Source: DASUTB01 sp036374835 (GTDB lineage: Bacteria > Actinomycetota > Actinomycetes > Jiangellales > Jiangellaceae). Taken from it: DNA of 64,000 nt. The stretch lies in NCBI GenBank assembly GCA_036374835.1, contig DASUTB010000054.1, positions 5,267 to 69,266 on the forward strand. Direction: 5' to 3'. Each line of letters opens with the position of its first letter. Within the stretch, counting starts at the first letter, position 1. The translations under genes were made by a program, and so were the position numbers. Positions 1 to 8,215 of the stretch are shown here, piece by piece. Under the pieces are notes generated by a model, which worked only from the letters and a program-made list of their open reading frames with translations, was not told the origin of the DNA and did not search any database.

Positions 1-246
1 GTCCAACCGGTCGAGGGCAGCACGGACGTCGTCCGGCGGAACACGCAGCGGTACGTCCGGGCCGACCCCGTCGAACCGCGCGGCATATTCCCGCAGCGCA
101 GCCTCGCCGTGGTCGCGGACCGCCGCGCAGATCGGCCGGACGGCGTCGAGGGCAGCCTCGACGTCGGTACTGGCTCGTGGTACGAGGTTGCGGTCGTCGA
201 GCCGGTCGCCGGCGCCGCTCCCCCGCAGATCGATGCGGCGAATCAC
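1..246 (-). CDS. hisD: histidinol dehydrogenase, N-terminal part
   Basis: Only the first 82 codons are present; the gene leaves the window at its left edge. The start of the protein, IRRIDLRG, followed about 20 residues later by DVEAALDAVRPICAAVRDHG, matches the N-terminus of actinobacterial HisD, which oxidises L-histidinol to L-histidine with NAD+ at the end of histidine synthesis. The catalytic zinc-binding part is not visible. The GTG at 246 is chosen because a TAGACT hexamer lies 7 nt upstream, as expected for a leaderless transcript. It is divergent from the membrane protein gene at 475. The family is well supported by sequence, but it is a fragment here. Confidence 0.88.
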   Translation of the reverse strand, partial: MIRRIDLRGSGAGDRLDDRNLVPRASTDVEAALDAVRPICAAVRDHGEAALREYAARFDGVGPDVPLRVPPDDVRAALDRLD

Positions 247-253
247 ACCACCG

Positions 254-259
254 AGTCTA
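254..259 (-). promoter_or_regulatory. candidate -10 element of hisD (leaderless)
   Basis: TAGACT on the minus strand ends 7 nt before the hisD GTG. That spacing would place transcription initiation at the start codon. No clear -35 hexamer is seen. Confidence 0.4.
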
Positions 260-462
260 GGCGGGACGACCACCAGCCGGACGGCATGCCCACATCCCGA
301 AACACATCTCCTGAATAGCCACATAATCGCCGCGGCCGGCACACGACGTTCGCCTGATCATTCCACGGTGCTCCGGCGGCCGAGCCCCTGCGCCCCGGGA
401 GCCTATACCGAACCGCAACCACCGTTCTGGGGTGTGCGGAGCGGAGCCTTCACAGGATGTGC

Positions 463-468
463 TACGCA
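463..468 (+). promoter_or_regulatory. candidate -10 element (leaderless)
   Basis: TACGCA lies 6 nt before the ATG at 475, the same arrangement as at hisD, fur and moaA. It supports choosing that ATG over the one at 457. No -35 box was recognised. Confidence 0.3.
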
Positions 469-474
469 ATAAGG

Positions 475-2841
475 ATGACGACAACCGGCGGTGCGACCGA
501 AACCGCTGTGACGAATCCGCCGGATCGAGCCGCGACCGGCGATCGGTCGGCAGGACGCCGGCGCTTCTGGACCCGCGCCAGGGCGCGCACCGCCGCCATC
601 GTGCTCGGCACGCTGGCGATCATGGCCGCACTGCTGTGGAGCGGAGCGCAGACCGCGGTCACGGGCACACCGATAACCGCCGAACCGGAGCAGGTCGTCG
701 TGGTCGGTGTGCCGAACCTCGGCCTCGCCGACCTCGACAACCCCGCGCTACCGACGTTGCGCCGCCTGGCGGACGACAGCGCCGTCGGCGCGACGAACGT
801 CCGCACCCTGTCGACCGAACCGTCCGTGGCGGAGGCCTACGCCACGCTCGGCGCCGGCGCACGGGTGGCCGCGGACCCCGAAATGGCCGACCGTGCCTAC
901 CCGCCGGATACCCCACTCGTGGGTGGGACGGCGGCCGACGTTTTGTCCCGCAGGGTCGGCGAACAGGTGACCGGATCGGTGGTGATCCCCGCCATGCCGT
1001 CGATCATCGCCGAGGCCGGCGAGCACGTCACCATCGAGCCCGGCGCGCTCGCCACGAAGCTGCGCGAGTCCGGGGTCGACACTGCCGTGGTGTCGAACGC
1101 GGACCGCACAGTCGTCGAGGACGCCCGGTTCATCAGCCGGCCCGCCGCGGTCGCCGTCGCCGACGAGACCGGTGTCGTCCCGGCCGGAACCGTCGATCCG
1201 GACGTCCTGCTGGTTCCCGACGCCACCGCACCCTACGGCCACCGGGCGGACGTCGACGCGTATCTCGATCAAACGATGTCGGCGCTCGACACGGCCGAAC
1301 TGGTCCTTGTCGACCTCGGTGATACCAGCCGGGCCAGTTCGTGGGCACCGGTGGCGACCGAGGAAGCGGCCGAAGCCGCACAGCAGCGGGCACTGGAGGG
1401 CATAGACGCCTACTTGAGCCGCCTGGTACCCGAGATCGACGACAATACGAGACTTCTGGTCGTCGGGGTGACCCCGCCCACTGAGGACTGGGGCTTCACA
1501 CCCATGATCGTCCACGGCGCGGGCGTCTCGCCCGGAACCCTCGAGTCGCCCGCCGTCAATCGCGGTGGCCTCGTCGCGATCACCGATATCGCACCGACGA
1601 TCCTCGACTGGTTCGGCGCCGAACGCAGCGCCGGCATGGTCGGGCAACCGCTCCAGGTCAGTGCCGGAGCACCGGACCTAGACCGGCTCGCCGAGCTCAA
1701 CCAGCATGCGGACAGCCGAGGGCTCGTCTACTACCCGATGATCGTCACGTTCATCGCGTTGCAGGCGGTCGTCTACCTGGCCGCCGCGGTCGTCCTGGCC
1801 AAGGGCGGGACCGCGCGGGCCGCGTCATGGCTGCGTGTCGCCGTGCTTACCGTGGCGGCCTGGCCGCTGGCGACGTTCGCCGACCGAGCGATACCCGGCA
1901 TCGAGCACGCCGGCATGCTCCGCCATGCCAGCGTGTGGGCGCTTGCGATCGGCATCGCGCTCCTGGCGTCCCTGTCGCGACGCGGTCCACTCACGTCCTT
2001 GGCGTGGATCGCCGGCGCAACGATCGTCCTGCTCATCGCCGACGTCGCAACCGGCGCCAACCTGCAGATGGCCAGCGTGCTGGGCTACTCGCCGCACGCG
2101 GCTGCGCGCTACACGGGTTTCGGCAACCTCGCCTTCGCGGTGCTGGGGGCATGCGCCATCATTCTGGTGGCGGTGTACGTCCACCATGCCTCCCGCCGGG
2201 CGCAAGCCGTGCGCGTGGCCGCGGCGGTGCTGGCGATCGTGGTGCTCGCCGACATCTGGCCGACTCTGGGAGCGGACGTCGGCGGCGTGCTGACGCTGGT
2301 CCCGGTATTCGCGCTGCTCATCTATGCCCTGACGGGTAGGCGGATGTCGTGGCGGATGGTGCTGCTCGTCGGCGTTGTGACGATTGCCGTGCTGGCCGGC
2401 GTCACGGCGGTCGACCTGCTGCGCCCGGACGACGACCGCTCCCATCTTGGCCGCTACGCGGCCGACGTGCTCGGCGGTGGAGATTTCTGGAGCACCATCG
2501 AACGTAAGTGGGCGGTCAACATGCGAGTGCTGGGCAGCACCTGGACCTGGGTGGTGCCGATCACGGCGGCTGTCATGATCTACGTCCTCGCACTGCGCGA
2601 TGGATGGCACCGGTTGGTCCCAGCCGGCTCCGCGCTGCGTGCCGGACTGCTCGCTCTCGTGGGTGCCGGAGTGCTGGGGTGGCTCGTCAACGACACCGGC
2701 GTCGTCATCACCGCACTCGTGTTCGGCTACATCGGTCCGTACCTGATGTTGCCGGCGTTGCGGGAGGACGTCCCGGCTGCGTCGCCGGATGCGGGTTCGC
2801 GAGAGCGGATGCCGTCGGTCGTCGGTGCTCCCCCGACGTAA
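475..2841 (+). CDS. large membrane protein with phosphodiesterase-like extracytoplasmic domain
   Basis: About 788 residues. A basic N-terminus is followed by one membrane segment (about residues 38-58), then a long extracytoplasmic domain of roughly 370 residues, then about ten hydrophobic segments to residue ~770. The outer domain has features of the alkaline-phosphatase/phosphodiesterase fold: a VVVVGVPNLG strand near its start, LVLVDLGDTSRAS in the middle, and GLVAITDIAPTILDWFG near its end, which resembles the end of sulfatase and nucleotide-pyrophosphatase domains. I see no clear metal-binding set, so enzymatic activity is uncertain. The ATG at 475 is preferred because TACGCA lies 6 nt before it; an ATG at 457 is also possible. 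A role at the cell envelope is inferred from topology only. Confidence 0.7.
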   Translation: MTTTGGATETAVTNPPDRAATGDRSAGRRRFWTRARARTAAIVLGTLAIMAALLWSGAQTAVTGTPITAEPEQVVVVGVPNLGLADLDNPALPTLRRLADDSAVGATNVRTLSTEPSVAEAYATLGAGARVAADPEMADRAYPPDTPLVGGTAADVLSRRVGEQVTGSVVIPAMPSIIAEAGEHVTIEPGALATKLRESGVDTAVVSNADRTVVEDARFISRPAAVAVADETGVVPAGTVDPDVLLVPDATAPYGHRADVDAYLDQTMSALDTAELVLVDLGDTSRASSWAPVATEEAAEAAQQRALEGIDAYLSRLVPEIDDNTRLLVVGVTPPTEDWGFTPMIVHGAGVSPGTLESPAVNRGGLVAITDIAPTILDWFGAERSAGMVGQPLQVSAGAPDLDRLAELNQHADSRGLVYYPMIVTFIALQAVVYLAAAVVLAKGGTARAASWLRVAVLTVAAWPLATFADRAIPGIEHAGMLRHASVWALAIGIALLASLSRRGPLTSLAWIAGATIVLLIADVATGANLQMASVLGYSPHAAARYTGFGNLAFAVLGACAIILVAVYVHHASRRAQAVRVAAAVLAIVVLADIWPTLGADVGGVLTLVPVFALLIYALTGRRMSWRMVLLVGVVTIAVLAGVTAVDLLRPDDDRSHLGRYAADVLGGGDFWSTIERKWAVNMRVLGSTWTWVVPITAAVMIYVLALRDGWHRLVPAGSALRAGLLALVGAGVLGWLVNDTGVVITALVFGYIGPYLMLPALREDVPAASPDAGSRERMPSVVGAPPT

Positions 2842-2911
2842 CAGTCGATGCTCCGCAGACGTAACAGAATGACAACCAAGACCGCTACGGCACCTTAAGA
2901 CCTAGAAATCT

Positions 2912-2923
2912 GGTCAGCTGACC
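2912..2923. promoter_or_regulatory. 12-bp palindrome upstream of ybaK
   Basis: GGTCAGCTGACC is a perfect 12-bp palindrome 17 bp before the ybaK start. It could be an operator, but nothing links it to a known regulator. The rest of the 98-bp gap shows only a direct repeat of GACGTAACAG near 2836 and 2858. Confidence 0.25.
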
Positions 2924-2939
2924 CGACAAGATGTCTTAG

Positions 2940-3461
2940 GTGAGCAACTTGCCCAAAACCGGTACTGCTGGACGGGCATCGTCGGAGAGTCCGACTCCAG
3001 CGACCACGGCGCTGCAGCGCGCCGGGGTCCGCTACCGGTTGCACCGATACGATCACAGCCCGGGCGCCCGCTCGTACGGCCTCGAGGCAGCGACCGCCCT
3101 CGGAGCACCGGCCAGCCAGGTCTTCAAGACCCTCGTCGCCGACGTCGACGGTGCGCTGGTCGTCGCGATCGTGCCGGTGTGCGGCTCCCTGGATCTCAAA
3201 GCGCTCGCGTCGGCGCGCCGGGGTAAGCAGGCCGTCATGGCCGCACAGGCCGCGGCCGAGCGCGTCACCGGTTATGTCATCGGCGGTATCAGCCCGTTCG
3301 GGCAACGTAAGAGGTTGCCAACGGTGGTCGATCACACCGCACTCGATCACGAGACCATCTACGTCTCGGCCGGCAAACGGGGTCTCGATCTCGAATTGTC
3401 GCCGGCCGACCTCATCCGGCTCACGACCGCCACGACGGCGCGGATCGCCCGAATCAGCTGA
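2940..3461 (+). CDS. ybaK: YbaK/EbsC-type Cys-tRNA(Pro) deacylase
   Basis: 173 residues, the usual size of the YbaK family, which hydrolyses Cys-tRNA(Pro) formed by misacylation. Visible family features are SYGLEAATALG, QVFKTLVA with the conserved lysine, a VPVCGSLDLKALA strand-helix, GYVIGGISPFG near residue 120, and SAGKRGLDLELSPADL close to the C-terminus. The GTG start at 2940 has only a weak ribosome-binding site; a later start cannot be excluded. The gene converges on the membrane protein at 3485 with a 23-bp gap, so their terminators must overlap. Confidence 0.9.
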   Translation: MSNLPKTGTAGRASSESPTPATTALQRAGVRYRLHRYDHSPGARSYGLEAATALGAPASQVFKTLVADVDGALVVAIVPVCGSLDLKALASARRGKQAVMAAQAAAERVTGYVIGGISPFGQRKRLPTVVDHTALDHETIYVSAGKRGLDLELSPADLIRLTTATTARIARIS

Positions 3462-3484
3462 CCACCTGGTTCACCTTGGGCGGC

Positions 3485-4087
3485 TCACTCACTCTCGCGA
3501 GCCTCGGCCGGCCGGTCGCGGACGGCAACAACCACCGCACCGGCGACGATCGCCGCGATCGGCCAGATGGCAAGCAACGCGTACGACTCCACGTCCAACG
3601 GCATCTCCAGCTCAGTACCCGCACCGACCACGCGTGCGCGTACCGCCGGATCTCCAGGGCCGGTCGCCCGGCCGAGCTGCCACACCAGTACCGCTCCCAG
3701 GACTCCGGTGAAGGTGAGCATGACCTGAGAGAGAACCGGTTCGAGCCGGTGCCGCATGGTCAGCCATGCCCCCGCGACCAGGCCGGCCGCAGCCGTCACC
3801 ACAGCGAACCACACTTCGATGCCGAACAACCGTCCCGATTCGGCCGTGCTCAGCTGATAGCCGCCCGCGGTCGCCTCGGCGAACAGCTCCGGGGTCAGCA
3901 CATGCCACGCATATGTGGCCAGCGCCGCGAGTACAGCGGTCACCACCAGCGCTTCGATCAAAGCCGCTCCACCCGGCAGGTCGCGGATACCCGGCCCACC
4001 GATGCTCGGCCTGTTGCGCTTGTCCCGCTCCCAGGCACCCGGTGATGCCTGCGCGCTCCAGCCGCGATCTACCCGGTACCCAGACAT
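3485..4087 (-). CDS. four-helix membrane protein, DUF2567-like
   Basis: 200 residues with a basic cytoplasmic N-terminus and four hydrophobic segments near residues 45-67, 90-112, 118-138 and 170-192. The segment pair around IEVWFAVVTAAAGLVAGAW and the overall size resemble actinobacterial DUF2567 proteins, whose function is unknown; that family assignment is tentative. The ATG at 4087 lies inside the last codons of dnaE, giving a 19-bp overlap, so translation is probably coupled to dnaE. Confidence 0.65.
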   Translation of the reverse strand: MSGYRVDRGWSAQASPGAWERDKRNRPSIGGPGIRDLPGGAALIEALVVTAVLAALATYAWHVLTPELFAEATAGGYQLSTAESGRLFGIEVWFAVVTAAAGLVAGAWLTMRHRLEPVLSQVMLTFTGVLGAVLVWQLGRATGPGDPAVRARVVGAGTELEMPLDVESYALLAIWPIAAIVAGAVVVAVRDRPAEARESE

Positions 4088-7000
4088 CCAGGCCCCAGCA
4101 GCACCTTGAGATCGCCCATCAGCGCCGGTGACGGCGTGACGCGGAATCCGTCGTCGAGTTTCATCACGGTCGTTCGTCCCGCACCTTCCAAGCGTAGATG
4201 CACCGCTGCGGTCCCCGGATGGGCGGCCAGGACTTCCTTGAGCTGCTCGATCACCGGTGGCGTGCACCGCGCTACCGGCATGGTGACGTACACCGGTCCG
4301 GTGCGAATGTCCGACGTGTCCGGGACGGTCAGCTCGCTCGCGATCATCGTCGGCGAGTCCTCCCGGCGATCCATCCGGCCCTTGACCAGCACGATCGAAT
4401 CTTCGGACAGCGACAGCGCGTACTGCTGATACGCGGCCGGGAAGAACATGACGTCGATCGATCCCTCGAGGTCCTCCAGCGTGACGATCGCCCAGCTGTC
4501 GCCGCGCTTGCTGACCTTGCGCTGGATTGCGGTGATCAGACCGCCGATGGTCAGCGTCGTACCGTCCGGAACGCTCTCGGCGTCGGCGAGCGCGGCGATC
4601 GACTGATCGACGTTCTGGGCGAGCACGTGTTCTATGCCGAAGAGGGGATGATCCGAGACATACAACCCGAGCATCTCCCGCTCGTAGCCGAGCTTGACCT
4701 GCTTGTCCCATTCGGACAGGTCGGGAATCGTGATCTCGAAGGCGGCGGTGTCCTCGGTCTCTCCGCCGAACAGGTCGAACTGCCCGATCGCCTCGTTGCG
4801 CTTGAGCAGAATGACCGAATCCACTGCGTCCTCACATATCGCAAGCAATCCGCGGCGGGCATAACCGAGCGAGTCGAACGCACCCGCTTTGATCAGCGAC
4901 TCGATCACCCGCTTGTTGCAGACCGGCATCGGGACCTTGTCCATGAAGTCCGGGAAGCTCTCGTACCGGCCCGATTCCTGGCGGGCGGCGACGATACCGT
5001 CGACCACGTTGGTGCCGACGTTGCGGATCGCCAGCAGGCCGAACCGGACGTCGGTGCCGACCGGGGTGAAGTCGCCGGCCGATTCGTTGACGTCCGGTGG
5101 CAGCACCTTGATGCCCATCCGGCGGCACTCGGCCAGGTACAGCGCGGTCTTGTCCTTGTCGCCACCGACGGACGTCAGCAGCGCCGCCATGTACTCGGCA
5201 GGGTAGTTCGCCTTGAGATACGCGGTCCAGTACGCGATGACCCCGTAGGCGGCGCTGTGCGCCTTGTTGAACGCGTAGTCCGAGAAGGGGACGAGAATGT
5301 CCCACAACGTCTTGATCGCGTTCTCGGAGTAGCCGTTGGCCTTCATGCCCTCGGAAAAGCCGACGAACTCAGCGTCGAGCACCTCGCGCTTCTTCTTGCC
5401 CATCGCCCGGCGGAGCAGATCGGCCTTGCCCAGTGTGTAGCCGGCCACCTTCTGAGCGATCGCGATGACCTGCTCCTGGTAGATGATCAGGCCGTAGGTG
5501 GTGTCGAGAATGTCCGCGAGCGGCTCGGCCAGCTCAGGATGGATCGGCGTGATCGGCTGCTGCCCGTTCTTGCGCAACGCGTAGTTGACGTGGCTGTTCG
5601 CGCCCATCGGTCCCGGCCGGTACAGCGCGATCACAGCCGAGATGTCTTCGAAACAGTCCGGCTTCAGCTGGCGCAGCAGACTGCGCATCGGGCCGCCGTC
5701 GAGCTGGAACACCCCGAGCGTGTCGCCACGGGCGAGCAACTCGTACGCGTTGGGGTCGTCGAACTCCAGCTCTTCGAGCACAACGGGGTCCTTGCCGTTG
5801 CGCACGATGTTGCGCAGCGCGTCGTCAAGGATCGTCAGGTTGCGCAGACCCAGGAAGTCCATCTTGACCATGCCCAGTTCTTCGCATGTCGGGTAGTCGA
5901 ACTGGGTGATGATCGCGCCGTCCTGCTCGCGTCTCATGATCGGGATATGGTCGAGCAGCGGTTCGGACGACATGATCACGCCGGCGGCGTGCACGCCCCA
6001 CTGACGTTTGAGGTTCTCCAGGCCTTTGGCGGTGTCGACGACCTTGCGTACGTCGGCGTCCGACTCGTACAGCTCGCGGAACTCGCCGGCTTCGGCGTAG
6101 CGGGGGTGGTCCTTGTCGAACATCCCGTCGAGCGGCACGTCCTTGCCCATCACCGCCGGCGGCATGGCCTTGGTGATGCGCTCGCCGAGCGAAAACGGAT
6201 ATCCGAGGACGCGGCTGGCATCTTTGAGTGCCTGCTTGGCTTTGATCGTCCCGTACGTGACGATCAGCGAGACGTGCTCCTTGCCGTACTTGTCCGACAC
6301 GTATTGGATGACCTCACCGCGGCGGCGCTCGTCGAAGTCCACGTCGAAGTCCGGCATCGACATACGTTCCGGGTTCAGGAACCGCTCGAAGATCAGCCCG
6401 TGCCGCAGTGGATCGAGTTCGGTGATACCCATCGCGTAGGCAGCGATCGAGCCGGCACCGGAACCGCGTCCCGGCCCGACCCGGATGCCGTTCTTCCGGG
6501 CCCAGCCGATGAAGTCGGCGACGACGAGGTAGTAGCCCGCGTACCCCTTCGAGGTGACGACCTCGGTCTCATACTCCGCGCGCCGGCGCACCTCGTCGGA
6601 GATGCCGCTCGGGTAGCGCTCGTGCAGCCCGCGCTCGACCTCCTTGACGAACCAGGACGTCTCGCTCTCACCGTCCGGGAGCGGAAAGCGTGGCATGAAC
6701 CGACCCGGCTCCTCGACGAACGACACGTCGCAACGCTCGGCGACCTCGAGCGTGTTGTCGCAGGCCTCCGAGAGTTCGGCGAAGAGGTTGCGCATCTCGG
6801 CCGGCGACCTGAGGTAGTAGCCGTCACCGTCGAACTGCATGCGCCTCGGGTCGGCCAGCGTCGAGCCGGTCTGCACGCACAGCAGCACCTCATGCGCCTT
6901 GCTGTCGGCCGGGTAGGTGTAGTGCAGGTCGTTCGTCGCAAGCAACGGAAGCTTGAGGTCTTTCGCGAGCCGGAGCAGGTCCTCGCGAGTGCGGGCCTCG

Positions 7001-7602
7001 GCACTGTTGCCGTGCTCCATCAGCTCGACGTAGTAGTTTCCCGCTCCGAAGATGTCGCGGAACTCCGCGGCCGACTCGCGCGCCTCCTCGTACCGGCCGA
7101 TCCGCAGCAGCGTCGGCACCTCACCACCCGGGCAGCCGGTGGTGGCGATGAGGCCGCCGGCATATGACTGCAGCAACTCCCGGTCGATACGCGGCTTGAA
7201 GTAGAAGCCCTCCATCGAGGCCAGCGACGCCAGCCGGAACAGGTTGTGCATACCTCCGGTGTTCTCGGCCAGCAGCGTCATGTGGGTGAACGCTCCGCCG
7301 CCGGACACGTCGTCGTCACCGCCGTCGTTCCAGCGCACCCGCGTCTTGTCGAACCGGCTGGTCTTCGGTGTGACGTACGCCTCCATGCCGATGATCGGCT
7401 TGACGCCGTGCTTTTGTGCCTTCTTGTAGAAGTCGTAGGCGCCGAAGACGTTGCCGTGATCGGTCATCGCAATGGCGGGCATGCCGGCCGCGGCGGTCTC
7501 GGCCAGTAGTTCGTCGATCCGCGCCGCGCCGTCGAGCATCGAATACTCGGTGTGCACATGCAGGTGAACGAAGTTCTCGTCGCGGCGGACCGGCGATGGC
7601 AC
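4069..7602 (-). CDS. dnaE: DNA polymerase III alpha subunit
   Basis: 1177 residues, the normal length of actinobacterial DnaE1, the replicative polymerase of the chromosome. The N-terminal PHP domain begins with VHLHVHTEYSMLDG (residues 12-25). The palm carries the catalytic PDFDVDFDE near residue 415. The central part has FQLDGGPMR and YQEQVIAIAQKVAGYTLG, and an OB-fold follows at about residue 1000 (GLITAIQRKVSKRGDSWA). The GTG at 7602 is chosen because AAAGGAGG lies 10 nt upstream and because the family starts just before the PHP domain. No intein is present. It is divergent from the small membrane protein at 7890. Confidence 0.97.
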   Translation of the reverse strand: MPSPVRRDENFVHLHVHTEYSMLDGAARIDELLAETAAAGMPAIAMTDHGNVFGAYDFYKKAQKHGVKPIIGMEAYVTPKTSRFDKTRVRWNDGGDDDVSGGGAFTHMTLLAENTGGMHNLFRLASLASMEGFYFKPRIDRELLQSYAGGLIATTGCPGGEVPTLLRIGRYEEARESAAEFRDIFGAGNYYVELMEHGNSAEARTREDLLRLAKDLKLPLLATNDLHYTYPADSKAHEVLLCVQTGSTLADPRRMQFDGDGYYLRSPAEMRNLFAELSEACDNTLEVAERCDVSFVEEPGRFMPRFPLPDGESETSWFVKEVERGLHERYPSGISDEVRRRAEYETEVVTSKGYAGYYLVVADFIGWARKNGIRVGPGRGSGAGSIAAYAMGITELDPLRHGLIFERFLNPERMSMPDFDVDFDERRRGEVIQYVSDKYGKEHVSLIVTYGTIKAKQALKDASRVLGYPFSLGERITKAMPPAVMGKDVPLDGMFDKDHPRYAEAGEFRELYESDADVRKVVDTAKGLENLKRQWGVHAAGVIMSSEPLLDHIPIMRREQDGAIITQFDYPTCEELGMVKMDFLGLRNLTILDDALRNIVRNGKDPVVLEELEFDDPNAYELLARGDTLGVFQLDGGPMRSLLRQLKPDCFEDISAVIALYRPGPMGANSHVNYALRKNGQQPITPIHPELAEPLADILDTTYGLIIYQEQVIAIAQKVAGYTLGKADLLRRAMGKKKREVLDAEFVGFSEGMKANGYSENAIKTLWDILVPFSDYAFNKAHSAAYGVIAYWTAYLKANYPAEYMAALLTSVGGDKDKTALYLAECRRMGIKVLPPDVNESAGDFTPVGTDVRFGLLAIRNVGTNVVDGIVAARQESGRYESFPDFMDKVPMPVCNKRVIESLIKAGAFDSLGYARRGLLAICEDAVDSVILLKRNEAIGQFDLFGGETEDTAAFEITIPDLSEWDKQVKLGYEREMLGLYVSDHPLFGIEHVLAQNVDQSIAALADAESVPDGTTLTIGGLITAIQRKVSKRGDSWAIVTLEDLEGSIDVMFFPAAYQQYALSLSEDSIVLVKGRMDRREDSPTMIASELTVPDTSDIRTGPVYVTMPVARCTPPVIEQLKEVLAAHPGTAAVHLRLEGAGRTTVMKLDDGFRVTPSPALMGDLKVLLGPGCLGTG

Positions 7603-7742
7603 GGTGCGGACGCCTCCTTTTAAGCGCGCTCGGCAGGGACTGCGGCACGCCGGGGGAAGTACAGCAGCCGCTACGTTGGCGAGTCTAGATGCCCCCACTG
7701 ACAGCGTGCCCTCGCCACGCCGCCCGCGCCGATCCGACTCCC

Positions 7743-7806
7743 CAGAATGATCACGTAAACGCCTCCCGCGCATGCCTAACGACCCGTCAACGGGTCGCTA
7801 TGCGGT
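7743..7806. repeat. solitary GAATGATCACGT-type palindrome arm with hairpin
   Basis: GAATGATCACGTAAACGCC at 7745-7763 is identical to the left arm of the large palindrome at 59811. It is followed by the related block CATGCCTAACGACCCGTC and a short hairpin, GACCCG-TCAA-CGGGTC, at 7781-7796. No opposite GATCATTC arm is found nearby. Unlike most family members it lies between divergent genes, upstream of both dnaE and the gene at 7890. The rest of the gap (7603-7742, 7807-7889) shows nothing firm except an AGGAGG-like stretch near 7847 that is too far from the ATG to serve it. Confidence 0.7.
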
Positions 7807-7889
7807 ACAACACCACGTTGCGTGTTTGCCGATCTTTCCCCAGGGTAGGAGGACACTGGCCGGAAGGGCCTGACGAGCCAGGGGTGCCT

Positions 7890-8177
7890 ATGAGCACAGA
7901 TGATTCGCGAGAACCCGAGCATGTGGATTATTCGCGCGGTCTCGACGACTACCACGACCCATCGGGCGGTTTCGCCGGCTATCCTCCGGCGCGCAGCGCG
8001 CTGACCCTGCGCTTGCTGCTGGCCGCGTTCGGTCTCGTCCTGTTCGCGGTAGCCGCCGCGGTCGCCGTCCTGGCCGACCTGATCTGGCCGGCCGTTCTCT
8101 TCGGCGCGCTAGCTGTCCTGGCGGCGGTCAACCTCGCGTGGGTCGTCCACCGCAAACGCCGCGGCGAGCCCGGTTAG
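7890..8177 (+). CDS. small two-helix membrane protein, function unknown
   Basis: 95 residues. The first 40 are acidic and rich in Asp, Ser and Tyr. Two adjacent hydrophobic stretches follow (about residues 43-63 and 65-85), and the protein ends with a basic tail HRKRRGEPG, so both termini are likely cytoplasmic. No family was recognised. The start is uncertain: a GTG two codons upstream is equally possible, and no good ribosome-binding site is seen. The gene converges on the chorismate mutase fusion with a 38-bp gap containing a weak GC-rich hairpin. Confidence 0.65.
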   Translation: MSTDDSREPEHVDYSRGLDDYHDPSGGFAGYPPARSALTLRLLLAAFGLVLFAVAAAVAVLADLIWPAVLFGALAVLAAVNLAWVVHRKRRGEPG

Positions 8178-8215
8178 GAACCCCCCGCCCCGGACGTGCC
8201 GGGCCGGTCGTTTCC

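Noticed and set aside
2836..2868. GACGTAACAG direct repeat as an insertion footprint
   Set aside because: Only two 10-bp copies are present, with no element between them.
4198..7167. 989-codon open frame on the plus strand
   Set aside because: It lies wholly antisense to dnaE, and its Val/Glu/Arg/Asp-rich composition is what high-GC third-position bias produces on the opposite strand.
7603..7773. In-frame upstream extension of dnaE
   Set aside because: DnaE proteins start just before the PHP domain, and AAAGGAGG lies before the GTG at 7602.
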